A DNA stretch of 64,000 nt from Kineococcus mangrovi (GCF_041320705.1 NZ_JBGGTQ010000008.1:154019-218018), one strand, 5' to 3'. Positions 49,829-59,742 are shown, counted from the stretch's first letter. Notes: a model not told the origin generated them from the letters alone. Translations and numbers: made by a program.

Positions 49829-51793
49829 GTGACGAACGGCCCTCGCGGACTCGCGCCGCGAGGGCCGTGGCGTCTGCTGCGCGACCCCGGCGGGGGTTTC
49901 CTGCTCGACGACGACGAGGGGCGGGTCCGGGTTCCGGACCGCCCCGCCCACGTGCTGGAACTGCTGCGCGACCGCGGTGGTCTCGCGACCGAGGAACTGC
50001 TGGGCGATCTCGGGGTCCGCCCCGACGAGGTGGCGGACCTGGCCGTGGAACTGGCCGACCTCGTGCGCAGCGGTGTCCTCGTCCGCACCCCCGGCGGTCC
50101 CCGCCCGACCGTCGCCGTGGAGGGGATCGGCCGCAGCGCCACCGCGGAACTGCGCACCGTCCTCACCGCCCCCGGGAGCCCGAGCGCCGGTACCACCGCA
50201 GGGACCGCCGACCTCGTCGTCCTCACCTGCGACGACCACGCCGACCCGCGGTTGCCCGACCGGCTGACGGAGGTGGCCGGCCGGTCCGCCGTGCTGCTGG
50301 TCCGCTGGGGTGCCGGGAGGTGTTGGATCGGTCCGCTCATCGCCGCGGGTCGAGGGCACCGTCCCGTGGGTGCCTGCCCCTCGTGCCTCGTGGAGGCGTT
50401 GCGGGGCAACGTCGAACCGGACCTCGCCGGGGCCGCCCACCCCGTCGGAACCGGCGGTGCCGTCCTGCGCGCCGCTGCGGTCGGCGCGGTCGCTGCGGTG
50501 GTCGACGGCATCCTCGAGGAGTTCGCCGGTCCCGGTTCGGCACCGGTGCCCGCCCCCTCGACCCCGTGGCGCGCCGGCATCCGGGAACTGCGCCTGCGTG
50601 CGGCCGAGGTGGTGGTCCACCCCGTCCTGCCCTGCGCCGGCTCGAGCGCGACCACCTCGACCACCGAGGTCGACCTCGTCCGCCGGCTCGACGGTTTCGT
50701 GTCCGGGCTGACGGGTTTCCTCGACCGGCCGCGGGTGCGGCGCTCGGCGGCGGGGCGGTTCCTGGCGACGACCACCCACCCCCTCCGGGCACCGTCCGCG
50801 GGCGCCGGCGCGCACGGGCGCCGGGCGACGGCGTTCGGGGCGGGCCGGACGGACGGTGAGGCCGTCACCGCGTGCCTCGGTGAGGCCGTCGAACGTTTCA
50901 GCACCACGTGGCGCCCCGATCCGGACGCCGTCGTCACGACGGCGACCGCGTTGCGGGCCGCGGGTTCGCGGGTCCTCCTCCCGGGATCGGCCGGGAACGG
51001 GGCGTGGCGGGACGAGGAGGCGACGGAGTTCCGTCGCGTGCGCGCGGTTCCCGACGGGTCCTGGACCGGCGCCTGGGTCCCGGCCGCGGCCGTGACGTTC
51101 GGTCACCCGCACCAGTGGGCGGTCGCGGCGGCCCGGCCGGACTCGACGGGGTGCGCCGCGGGCCGGGACACGGCCGACGCCGTCCGCCGCGGGTTGGCCG
51201 AACTCGTCGAACGCGACGCCGTCGCCGCCTGGTGGTGGTCCCGGGAACCACGACCGGGCGCCGCCCACCCCGACCCCGGCGGCATCACCGCCGACCTCGC
51301 CGCGCACGGCCGCCGCGGGTGGTTCCTCGACCTCACCCACCGCGCCGGGATCCCCACCGCCGTCGCCGTCTCGGTGCTGCCCGACGGCACCGGTGCGACG
51401 CTCGGTTTCGGCGCGGCACCGACCCCGGCCGAGGCGGTCGTGCGCGCGGGGGAGGAACTGCTGCAGGTCCTCGGCTGCCTGGAGTTCGGTGACGAGCTGG
51501 GCCTGACGGGGGCGGGGTCCCCCGCCTGGCAGGGGCAGCACGTGGAGGACCACCCGCACCTGCTCCCGCACGGGCGGCCCCGCACCACCCCCGTCCCCGG
51601 CGGCCCGGACGTCCTGGTGGACTGGAACTCCCGGCTCGCCGCCGCCGGTTGCGAGGTGGGTTTCGTCGACCTCACGCACCCGCGGCTGGCGGTTCCCGTC
51701 GTCCGCGTCGTGAGCCCGCAGTTGCGGCCGTGGCGCCGGCCGGCGGGTGCCGCCGTCCCCGTCGACGTGAACCCCTGGGACCTGCCGGTCTGA
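49829..51793 (+). CDS. Fused E1-like / YcaO cyclodehydratase
   Basis: 654 residues, the fused TOMM cyclodehydratase layout. Residues 1-270 form the leader-binding/E1-like part: a small winged-helix region (LLDDDEGRVRVPDRPAHVLELLRDRGGL) and a degenerate ThiF domain with GACPSC (Cys183, Cys186). Residues 320-640 form the YcaO domain: GEAVTACLGEAVERFS (Glu352, Glu355) and LAELVERDAVAAWWW (Glu458, Glu461) match the ATP/Mg-binding glutamates. YcaO enzymes use ATP to turn Cys, Ser or Thr of a precursor into azolines. The C-terminus ends NPWDLPV, a reduced form of the proline-rich tail. It is encoded directly after the precursor. Confidence 0.88.
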   Translation: MTNGPRGLAPRGPWRLLRDPGGGFLLDDDEGRVRVPDRPAHVLELLRDRGGLATEELLGDLGVRPDEVADLAVELADLVRSGVLVRTPGGPRPTVAVEGIGRSATAELRTVLTAPGSPSAGTTAGTADLVVLTCDDHADPRLPDRLTEVAGRSAVLLVRWGAGRCWIGPLIAAGRGHRPVGACPSCLVEALRGNVEPDLAGAAHPVGTGGAVLRAAAVGAVAAVVDGILEEFAGPGSAPVPAPSTPWRAGIRELRLRAAEVVVHPVLPCAGSSATTSTTEVDLVRRLDGFVSGLTGFLDRPRVRRSAAGRFLATTTHPLRAPSAGAGAHGRRATAFGAGRTDGEAVTACLGEAVERFSTTWRPDPDAVVTTATALRAAGSRVLLPGSAGNGAWRDEEATEFRRVRAVPDGSWTGAWVPAAAVTFGHPHQWAVAAARPDSTGCAAGRDTADAVRRGLAELVERDAVAAWWWSREPRPGAAHPDPGGITADLAAHGRRGWFLDLTHRAGIPTAVAVSVLPDGTGATLGFGAAPTPAEAVVRAGEELLQVLGCLEFGDELGLTGAGSPAWQGQHVEDHPHLLPHGRPRTTPVPGGPDVLVDWNSRLAAAGCEVGFVDLTHPRLAVPVVRVVSPQLRPWRRPAGAAVPVDVNPWDLPV

Positions 51794-51819
51794 GCGTTCC
51801 GCGGGAGGTTCGGCGGGAC

Positions 51820-51843
51820 ACGGTGTCGGGATACGGTGTCGGG
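51820..51843 (+). repeat. Two 11-base direct repeats at the kinase promoter
   Basis: ACGGTGTCGGG occurs perfectly at 51820-51830 and 51833-51843. The second copy overlaps the -10 box and ends one base before the start codon region. Tandem repeats like this often bind response-regulator dimers. Confidence 0.65.
51832..51837 (+). promoter_or_regulatory. -10 box of the kinase-regulator pair
   Basis: TACGGT matches TAnnnT, with the GTG at 51845 seven bases downstream. The two-component genes may thus be transcribed separately from the YcaO gene as a leaderless mRNA. Confidence 0.5.
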
Positions 51844-51844
51844 C

Positions 51845-53098
51845 GTGCGTCCCCCCACCGTTGCCCGCACCCGGAGGGCACGGGTGCGCCGCGTCCTGCC
51901 GGTGGGGGGAACCGTGACGCGCCGGTTGCAGGCGCTGGCCGTGGTGCTGTTCCTCCTGTGCGCCCTGGGGTTGTCCGTCTCGGTGGTCGGGGACGTGCGC
52001 TCGGGGCGGATCGCGTGGGTCCGGCCGGACTCGCCCTCGACCGTGACGCTCGCCCTCGCCGCGGTCGGCGTCAGCGCGGTGACGGCGGGTGCCGTCACCG
52101 TCGCCGTGCTGCGCCGCACGCTGTCGCGGTCCGGCGTGCGGTCCCGGGGTTCGGCGCTGCTGGCGCTGGCGGCGGTCGCCTACCTCCCCGCGCTCCTCCT
52201 GGGGTCCGGCTGGCTGGCCTGGTCGGCGGTGACGGCCTGCTTCGTGCTGGAACTCCTGTCGGCCCGACCGGCCCTCGTCCTCACCTCGACCGGGCTGGTC
52301 CTCCAGGTGGCCCTGACCCGGACCGCGGGGGCGGAGTGGGGCACGTCGGTGTTCGCGGGCGTCAGCTACGTCGCGACGTCCGTGCTGCTGTTCCTCGTCC
52401 TGCGGTGCGTGAACACCTACCGCGAACTGGAACTGGCGCGTGCGGAGCTCGCGCACGCCGAGGTGCTCGCCGAGCGGGTGCGGGTCTCCCGCGACCTGCA
52501 CGACCTGCTGGGGCGCAACCTGGCCGCGATCTCCCTGAAGGTCGAGCTCGCCCGCCGGCACCAGCGCGGCGGGCGCGGCGAGGCGCTGGCCGGGGAGCTC
52601 GACGAGGTCCTGGGGCTGAGCCACGCGGCCGCCGCCGACCTGCGTGCCCTCGTGGCCGGGTACCGGGTGCTGACGGTGCGGACCGAGCTCGCGGCCGCCG
52701 TGCGCCTGCTCACGGACGCGGGGGTGCGCTGCGAGGTGGACGCCGCTCTGGACGGGGACCTGGAGGCCGATCTCGGAGCGGCCGACGACGTCGTGGCGTG
52801 GGTCCTGCGGGAGGCGGCCACCAACGTCGTCAAGCACGCCGACGCGACGTGGTGCACGGTCTCCGTGGGGCCGGCGGCCGACGGTCCGTCCCGGGTCGTC
52901 GACCTGGTGGTGGAGAACGACGGCGCCGCCACGGCCACCGGCGGGGGCGACGGGACGGGCCTGCTCGGGGCGCGCGAACGGGTGCGCGTCGTCGGCGGGG
53001 CGCTGGAGGTCTCGGTGCGCCGGGAGGTGTTCCGGTTGGAGTGCCGCGTGCCGGTGGGTGTGCTCGCCCGTGCTCAGGAGGAGGGGGAACCGCTGTGA
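51845..53098 (+). CDS. Sensor histidine kinase of the RiPP locus
   Basis: 417 residues. Six membrane helices fall between about 25 and 195 (LQALAVVLFLLCALGLSVSV, TLALAAVGVSAVTAGAVTV, ALLALAAVAYLPALLLG, AVTACFVLELLSA, LVLTSTGLVLQVAL, SYVATSVLLFLVLR). The phosphoacceptor motif is RVSRDLHDLLGRNLAAISLKVELA, of the HisKA_3 type, and the ATPase domain has VLREAATNVVKHADA and DGTGLLGARERV. This is the DesK-like group that senses membrane state or membrane-active peptides. It should phosphorylate the regulator downstream. GTG 51845 is chosen from its leaderless promoter; GTG 51836 lies within the -10 box. Confidence 0.88.
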   Translation: MRPPTVARTRRARVRRVLPVGGTVTRRLQALAVVLFLLCALGLSVSVVGDVRSGRIAWVRPDSPSTVTLALAAVGVSAVTAGAVTVAVLRRTLSRSGVRSRGSALLALAAVAYLPALLLGSGWLAWSAVTACFVLELLSARPALVLTSTGLVLQVALTRTAGAEWGTSVFAGVSYVATSVLLFLVLRCVNTYRELELARAELAHAEVLAERVRVSRDLHDLLGRNLAAISLKVELARRHQRGGRGEALAGELDEVLGLSHAAAADLRALVAGYRVLTVRTELAAAVRLLTDAGVRCEVDAALDGDLEADLGAADDVVAWVLREAATNVVKHADATWCTVSVGPAADGPSRVVDLVVENDGAATATGGGDGTGLLGARERVRVVGGALEVSVRREVFRLECRVPVGVLARAQEEGEPL

Positions 53099-53700
53099 TC
53101 AGGCTGCTCGTCGCGGAGGACATGCACATCGTGCGGTCCGCGCTCGTCGCGCTGCTGGACGGGGAGGACGACCTCGAGGTCGTCGCGTCCGTGGCCCGGG
53201 GGGACCAGGTCCTCGACGCGCTGGGCTCGGCCGCCGTGGACGTGGCCGTCCTGGACCTGGAGATGCCCGGCGGCGACGGGGTGTCCGTGGCCGCCCGGAT
53301 CCGCCGGGAGGCGCCCGGGACCAAGGTCATCATCCTCACGGCGCTCGGCCGGCCCGCCGCCGTGCGCGGCGCGCTCGCCGCGGGTGTCGACGGGTTCGTG
53401 CTGAAGAACGCGCCGGTGGAGGACCTCGTCGACGGCATCCGCCGGGTCGCCGCCGGCGGACGGGTCCTGCACCCCGAGCTCGCCGCGGCCGCCGTCCAGC
53501 GCGGCGACTCCCCGCTGACCCAGCGCGAGGCGGGGGTCCTGTCCCTCGTCGCCGAGGGCTGCACGGTGCGGGAGGCGGCGCAGCGGCTGTCGCTGTCGGA
53601 GGGGACGGTCCGGAACTACCTGTCGATGGTCGTCGACAAGCTGCACGCCCGGAGCCGGACGGACGCCGTCAACATCGCGCAGGGCAACGGCTGGATCTGA
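53095..53700 (+). CDS. LuxR-type response regulator of the RiPP locus
   Basis: 201 residues: a receiver domain (IRLLVAEDMHIVRSALVALL, phosphoacceptor in VAVLDLEMPGGDG, Thr in ILTALG, Lys in FVLKNAP) and a LuxR helix-turn-helix (LTQREAGVLSLVAEGCTVREAAQRLSLSEGTVRNYLSMV). The sequence is of the DesR type. The GTG overlaps the kinase stop by four bases and follows CAGGAGGAGGGGG. It probably controls the locus, perhaps through the direct repeats in front of the kinase gene; this is inferred. Confidence 0.9.
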   Translation: MIRLLVAEDMHIVRSALVALLDGEDDLEVVASVARGDQVLDALGSAAVDVAVLDLEMPGGDGVSVAARIRREAPGTKVIILTALGRPAAVRGALAAGVDGFVLKNAPVEDLVDGIRRVAAGGRVLHPELAAAAVQRGDSPLTQREAGVLSLVAEGCTVREAAQRLSLSEGTVRNYLSMVVDKLHARSRTDAVNIAQGNGWI

Positions 53701-53719
53701 ACCTACTGCCGTTAGGTTC
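53699..53719. promoter_or_regulatory. TetR-type palindromic operator
   Basis: GAACCTA-N7-TAGGTTC is a perfect 21-base palindrome with 7-base arms. It begins within the response regulator stop codon and lies just upstream of the TetR gene -10 box, suiting autoregulation. Confidence 0.6.
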
Positions 53720-53728
53720 TCGCCTGTG

Positions 53729-53734
53729 TACGCT
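53729..53734 (+). promoter_or_regulatory. -10 box of the TetR gene
   Basis: TACGCT matches TAnnnT and lies 7 bases before the GTG at 53742, giving a leaderless transcript for the TetR-hydrolase pair. Confidence 0.55.
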
Positions 53735-53741
53735 AGGAACC

Positions 53742-54338
53742 GTGTCCCGCCCTCCCCTGTCCACCTCTGCGGTCGTCCTGCGCGCCGCGCAGCTCGCCGA
53801 CGCCGACGGTCTGGGTGCGGTCACGCTCGCGGCCGTGGCCCGCTCGCTGGGCGTGCGGACGCCGAGCCTCTACAGCCACGTCCGCGACCTGGCCGCCCTG
53901 CGTGACGGCGTCACCGTCCTCGCCCTCGACGAACTCGCCGACCGCGTGGCCGACGCCGTGGTGGGCCGGTCCGGTGGTGAGGCGCTGGCGGGTTTCGCCG
54001 CGGCGCACCGGTCCTACGCGCACGAGCACCCCGGCCGCTGGGAGGCGCTGCACCGGCGGGCCGGACCGGCTGCGGTGCAGGCGCCCGCGGCGGGCCGGGT
54101 CGTCCGGCTCACCGAGGCGGTGCTGCTCGGCTACCCCGTCCCGCCGGCCGACCGCGTGCACGCCACCCGGTTCCTCGGCGCCACCCTCAGCGGTTTCCTC
54201 GACCTCGAACGCCTCGGCAGCTTCGACCACAGCTCCCCGGCGCCGGTGCAGTCCTGGCGCGAACTGCTGCGCTCGCTGCACCTCGTCCTGTCGCACTGGT
54301 CCACGCGCGACCCGATCCCCCCGCAGGAGTCCTCGTGA
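53742..54338 (+). CDS. TetR-family regulator with WHG-type C-terminal domain
   Basis: 198 residues. The helix-turn-helix is VVLRAAQLADADGLGAVTLAAVARSLGVRTPSLYSHVRDL, the normal TetR start. The C-terminal part (GFAAAHRSYAHEHPGRWEAL..., VLLGYPVPPADRVHATRFLGATLSGFLDLERLG) is like the WHG domain found in many actinobacterial regulators. It starts with a leaderless GTG and is translationally coupled to the hydrolase gene. A perfect palindrome ahead of it is the probable operator. It likely represses itself and the hydrolase. Confidence 0.88.
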   Translation: MSRPPLSTSAVVLRAAQLADADGLGAVTLAAVARSLGVRTPSLYSHVRDLAALRDGVTVLALDELADRVADAVVGRSGGEALAGFAAAHRSYAHEHPGRWEALHRRAGPAAVQAPAAGRVVRLTEAVLLGYPVPPADRVHATRFLGATLSGFLDLERLGSFDHSSPAPVQSWRELLRSLHLVLSHWSTRDPIPPQESS

Positions 54339-55495
54339 TGCACGCCCTGACCCCCGAGCTGTTCCACGGTGCGCTGGAGGTCCAGCCGACCGATCGCGGG
54401 GTGCGGCCGCACCGGTTGCCGCCCGCCGTTCGGACGCGGGACGCCGACGCGCAACTGCTGTCCGCCCAGGCGCAACCCTCGGGCGTCCGGGTCGTGGTGG
54501 CGACCACCGCCCGGCGCCTGGACCTCGGGGTGCACGCCACGCGCCAGGCCCTCGGTGGTGCGCAACGGCTCCGCGGGGCGGTCGACGTCCTCGTCGACGG
54601 GGAACTCCTCACCACCCACGTCCTGGCCGGCGGCGACCTCGTGGACGTCGACCTGCGGACGGGGACGGTGACGACGACGCGCGGACCCGGCGACCACGTC
54701 GTCGTCGACGACCTGCCCGGCGGGGACAAGGTGGTGGAGTTCTGGCTGCCGCACCTCGAACAGGTCGACGTCACGGGTCTGAGCGCCGACGCGCCGGTGG
54801 GTCCGGTGGCCCTGCCCGGACCGCTCTGGGTCCACCACGGCAGTTCCCTCAGCCACGGTTCCAACGCGTCGAGCCCCACCCGCACGTGGCCGGCGATCGC
54901 CGCGCGGGCGGCGGGGGTGCGGTTGCAGAACCTGGGGTTCGGCGGCAGCGCCCTGGTCGACCCGTTCCTGGCCCGCGTCGTGCGGGACCTGCCCGCCGAC
55001 CTGGTCAGCGTCAAGCTCGGCATCAACGTCGTGGGTGCCGACGCCATGCGGCGCAGGACGTTCGTCGCGGCCGTCCACGGGTTCCTCGACACCGTGCGGG
55101 ACGGGCACCCCACGACGCCGCTGCTGCTCCTGTCCCCGCTGCACTGCGCGCTGCACGAGGACACCCCGGGGCCGGGGTCCCTCGACCCCGAGGCGCTGGG
55201 TCGTGGCGAGCTGAGGTTCACGGCGACGGGCCGGCCCGGGGACACCGCAGGTGGGCGGCTCACGCTGCGGGTCGTGCGGGACGCGCTGCGCGAGGTCGTC
55301 GCCGCCCGCGCCGACGACCCCCACCTGCACCACCTCGACGGACTCGACCTGTTCGGCGAGGCCGACGAGCGCGAGCACCCGCTGCCCGACGCCCTGCACC
55401 TGGACACCGCGGCGCACTCCCTCGTCGGGCGCCGGTTCACCGACCTCGCCTTCGGTGCCGGGGGCCCGTTCGCCGGCGCTGCACCCGGCCGGTGA
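54338..55495 (+). CDS. GDSL/SGNH hydrolase, SsfX3-like
   Basis: 385 residues. An N-terminal beta domain (about 1-160, with [18 protein letters not shown] and GGDLVDVDL) resembles the SsfX3 N-terminal domain. The SGNH catalytic domain follows: block [15 protein letters not shown] (Gly-Ser-Ser in place of Gly-Asp-Ser), block [14 protein letters not shown], block [15 protein letters not shown] and the C-terminal [10 protein letters not shown] with the catalytic Asp-x-x-His pair. It should cleave an ester. No signal peptide is seen. The ATG overlaps the TetR stop by one base (TGATG); a GTG three bases earlier is also possible. Confidence 0.85.
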   Translation: MHALTPELFHGALEVQPTDRGVRPHRLPPAVRTRDADAQLLSAQAQPSGVRVVVATTARRLDLGVHATRQALGGAQRLRGAVDVLVDGELLTTHVLAGGDLVDVDLRTGTVTTTRGPGDHVVVDDLPGGDKVVEFWLPHLEQVDVTGLSADAPVGPVALPGPLWVHHGSSLSHGSNASSPTRTWPAIAARAAGVRLQNLGFGGSALVDPFLARVVRDLPADLVSVKLGINVVGADAMRRRTFVAAVHGFLDTVRDGHPTTPLLLLSPLHCALHEDTPGPGSLDPEALGRGELRFTATGRPGDTAGGRLTLRVVRDALREVVAARADDPHLHHLDGLDLFGEADEREHPLPDALHLDTAAHSLVGRRFTDLAFGAGGPFAGAAPGR

Positions 55496-55523
55496 CCCCG
55501 GGAACACATCCGGCCCGTCACTG

Positions 55524-55544
55524 GTTGAGCCCATCAGACTCAAG
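55524..55544. promoter_or_regulatory. HAIR element 1 (HspR operator)
   Basis: GTTGAGC-N7-ACTCAAG matches the HspR-associated inverted repeat CTTGAGT-N7-ACTCAAG at 12 of 14 arm positions. It lies upstream of the -35 box. Confidence 0.85.
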
Positions 55545-55560
55545 TTCACGGAGTCTCGGC

Positions 55561-55589
55561 TTGACAGATCCGAGGCGGTCCGCGAACTT
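55561..55589 (+). promoter_or_regulatory. dnaK operon promoter
   Basis: A consensus TTGACA -35 at 55561-55566 and a weak -10 (GAACTT, 55584-55589) at 17 bases. The two HAIR operators bracket it, and the second begins inside the -10 region. Confidence 0.65.
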
Positions 55590-55607
55590 GAGTGGAGAAC
55601 GCTCAAC
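55587..55607. promoter_or_regulatory. HAIR element 2 (HspR operator)
   Basis: CTTGAGT-N7-GCTCAAC has a perfect left arm and a right arm with two changes. It overlaps the -10 region and transcription start, so HspR binding should block transcription. Confidence 0.85.
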
Positions 55608-55637
55608 AGCTCCACTTCGCTCGGGAGGGCATCCACC

Positions 55638-57511
<1,874 letters not shown>

Positions 57512-57512
<1 letters not shown>

Positions 57513-58102
57513 TGTCGGAGGAGTTCGCCGAACCCACCGTGGTCCGCGACAACCGACGCATCGACCCCGAGACGGGTCAGGTGCGGAGCCAGGGCGAGGA
57601 CCTCGCCGCCGACGCCGAGACCCCCGCGGCCCCGGCCGCGGGGGGCCCGGACGACGGGGCCGCCGACGCCGAGCTGGAGGCCGCGAACACCCTCGCGGCC
57701 TCGCGGCTGGACGAGCTGCAGCGGTTGAACGCGGAGTACGTGAACTACAAGAAGCGGGTCGACCGCGACCGCGACGTCGCCAAGAACGCGGCGGTCGCGG
57801 GCGTGGCCGAGGCCCTGCTGCCGGTCCTGGACGACCTCCACCTCTCGCGCGAGCACGGTGACCTCACCGGCCCGTTCTCCGCGATCGCGGACAAGCTCGA
57901 GGCGACGCTGCACCGGTTCGGCCTCGAGCGGTACGGCCAGGACGGCGAACCGTTCGACCCGGCCGTGCACGAGGCGCTCATGCACAGCCACTCCGACGAG
58001 TACGAGGTGGCGACGTGCACGAAGGTCCTGCAGCCGGGGTACAAGCTGGGGGAGCGGATCCTGCGTCCGGCCCGCGTCGCGGTGGCCGACCCGCAGGGAT
58101 GA
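57512..58102 (+). CDS. grpE: Nucleotide exchange factor GrpE
   Basis: 196 residues. A disordered acidic N-terminal part (about 1-60) leads to the long coiled-coil helix (ELEAANTLAASRLDELQRLNAEYVNYKKRVDRDRDVAKNAAVAGVAEALLPVLDDL, in sections) and the C-terminal beta domain with FDPAVHEALMH and VLQPGYKLGERILRPARVAVA. It releases ADP from DnaK. The ATG at 57512 overlaps the dnaK stop by one base (TGATG). This places it firmly in the operon. Confidence 0.96.
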
Positions 58103-58142
58103 CCTGCCACGACCAGCACGAGACCGAGGGAGGGGGACGCCG

Positions 58143-59204
58143 GTGAGCATGCAGGACTGGGCCGAGAAGGACTTCTACGCGGTCCTCGGCGTCTCCCACG
58201 ACGCCGACGCGGCCGAGATCAAGAAGGCCTACCGCAAGAGGGCGCGCACCCTGCACCCGGACGCGAACCCGGGTGACGCGGCCGCCGAGCAGCGTTTCAA
58301 GGAGGTCGGCGAGGCCTACGCGGTCCTGTCCGACCCCGAGCAGCGTCAGCAGTACGACGGCATCCGCGCCATGGTCGGCGGCGGCGCCCGCTTCTCCTCC
58401 GGGGGATCGGGCGGCGCGGCCGGCGGCGCGGGGTTCGAGGACCTCCTCGGCGGGTTGTTCGGCCAGGGCCGCGGCGGGGCGCCGGGCGGCGTCCGCTTCG
58501 GCACCCCCGGCGGTGGTGCCGGTGGGGGCGCCGGCGGAGGTTTCGAGGACCTCCTCGGCGGGTTGTTCGGGCAGGGCGGCGCTGCTCCCGGGGGTTTCCC
58601 GGGTGGTTTCGGTGGCGCCGGCACCCAGACGCCCGCGCGCGGTCAGGACCTCGACGCCTCGGCGCGCGTCACCTTCCGCGACGCCCTGGAGGGCAAGACC
58701 GTCTCCCTGCGGGTCCCCGACCCGCGGGGTGGCCCGGCCCGGACCGTCAACGCGCGGCTGCCGCAGGGCGTCCGCGACGGGCAGAAGGTCCGGTTGCGCG
58801 GCAAGGGGCTGGCCGGTCCCGGCGGCACGGGCGACCTGCTCGTCACGGTGCACGTCGAACCGCACCCGGTGTTCCGCCGGGACGGCGACGACCTGCGCAT
58901 GACGCTGCCGGTGTCGTTCGACGAGGCCGTGCTCGGCGCGACGGTCGAGGTCCCGACCCTGGACGGCGCGACCGTCAAGGTGAAGGTCCCCGCCGGGACG
59001 CCGTCGGGCCGGTCGCTGCGGCTCAAGGGCCGCGGGGTCAAGCGGTCCCGGTCGACCGACGAGCGGGGCGACCTGTTCGTCACGATCGAGGTCGTCGTCC
59101 CGCAGCGGGTCGACGGGGCCGTGCGCGAGGCCGTCGAGGCGTTCGCGAAGGCGACGGCCGGCGACGACCCGCGCGCCGGGCTCGCCGACCGCGCCCGCAG
59201 CTGA
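58143..59204 (+). CDS. dnaJ: DnaJ-family cochaperone without zinc finger
   Basis: 353 residues. The J domain has the catalytic HPD at 38-40 (TLHPDANPGD). A Gly/Phe-rich linker of about 85 residues follows, with an internal duplication of GFEDLLGGLFGQG. Two C-terminal beta domains complete it (LDASARVTFRDALEGKTVSLRV; RMTLPVSFDEAVLGATVEVPTLDG). No CxxCxGxG zinc-finger repeat is present, although classical DnaJ1 in actinobacterial dnaK operons usually has four; this is the CbpA/type II design. It stimulates DnaK ATPase and delivers clients. The GTG at 58143 follows GAGGGAGGGGG. Confidence 0.93.
   Translation: MSMQDWAEKDFYAVLGVSHDADAAEIKKAYRKRARTLHPDANPGDAAAEQRFKEVGEAYAVLSDPEQRQQYDGIRAMVGGGARFSSGGSGGAAGGAGFEDLLGGLFGQGRGGAPGGVRFGTPGGGAGGGAGGGFEDLLGGLFGQGGAAPGGFPGGFGGAGTQTPARGQDLDASARVTFRDALEGKTVSLRVPDPRGGPARTVNARLPQGVRDGQKVRLRGKGLAGPGGTGDLLVTVHVEPHPVFRRDGDDLRMTLPVSFDEAVLGATVEVPTLDGATVKVKVPAGTPSGRSLRLKGRGVKRSRSTDERGDLFVTIEVVVPQRVDGAVREAVEAFAKATAGDDPRAGLADRARS
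58434..58570. repeat. 29-base direct repeat within dnaJ
   Basis: Identical 29-base segments at 58434-58462 and 58542-58570, 108 bases (36 codons) apart and in the same frame. They encode the duplicated FEDLLGGLF part of the Gly/Phe linker. Confidence 0.85.
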
Positions 59205-59250
59205 CGGGCCGGCACCACGACGAGACGGGGACGAGATGAGGAGGGGAGCG

Positions 59251-59673
59251 GTGTACCAGGACGACAGTCCGCTGTTCGTGATCTCGGTCGCGGCCGAGCT
59301 CGCGGGGATGCACCCGCAGACGCTGCGGCAGTACGACCGCCTCGGCCTCGTCTCCCCGAGCCGGGCCCGTGGGCGGGGCCGCCGGTACTCCGCGCGGGAC
59401 ATCGCCCAGCTGCGGGAGGTGCAGCGCCTGTCCCAGGAGGACGGGGTGAACCTCGCGGGCGTCAAGCGGATCCTCGACCTCGAGAACCAGGTGCTGGCCC
59501 TCGGGCAGCGCGTGGCGGAGCTGGAGACCGAGATCGCGATCGTCCGGCAGCAGGCCCGGCGGATCTTCGCCGCCGGGGTGGCCGGTGACATCGTCGCCAC
59601 CCCCATGGGTCGGCGGCCGGAGTCGCAGCGCTCCACCGCGCTCGTCGTCTGGCGGCCCGACCGCAGCCGCTGA
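59251..59673 (+). CDS. hspR: Heat-shock repressor HspR (MerR family)
   Basis: 140 residues. The MerR helix-turn-helix with the HspR-specific sequence is clear: FVISVAAELAGMHPQTLRQYDRLGLVSPSRARGRGRRYS. A coiled-coil follows (RILDLENQVLALGQRVAELETEIAIVRQQ). It represses the dnaK operon by binding HAIR elements, with DnaK as corepressor; two such sites lie upstream of dnaK here. I choose GTG 59251 since AGGAGGGG is just in front; the ATG at 59236 would put that ribosome site inside the gene. Last gene of the operon. Confidence 0.93.
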   Translation: MYQDDSPLFVISVAAELAGMHPQTLRQYDRLGLVSPSRARGRGRRYSARDIAQLREVQRLSQEDGVNLAGVKRILDLENQVLALGQRVAELETEIAIVRQQARRIFAAGVAGDIVATPMGRRPESQRSTALVVWRPDRSR

Positions 59674-59692
59674 ACCCCGCTGGGGAACACCC

Positions 59693-59727
59693 GGAACCCC
59701 GTCCACCGCACGGTGGGCGGGGTTTCC
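59693..59727 (+). terminator. Terminator of the dnaK operon
   Basis: A hairpin with stem GGAA-CCCCGTCCACC / GGTGGGCGGGGTTTCC, with one G-T pair and a one-base bulge, 20 bases after the hspR stop. Confidence 0.75.
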
Positions 59728-59742
59728 TGCTTCCCTGGTCCG

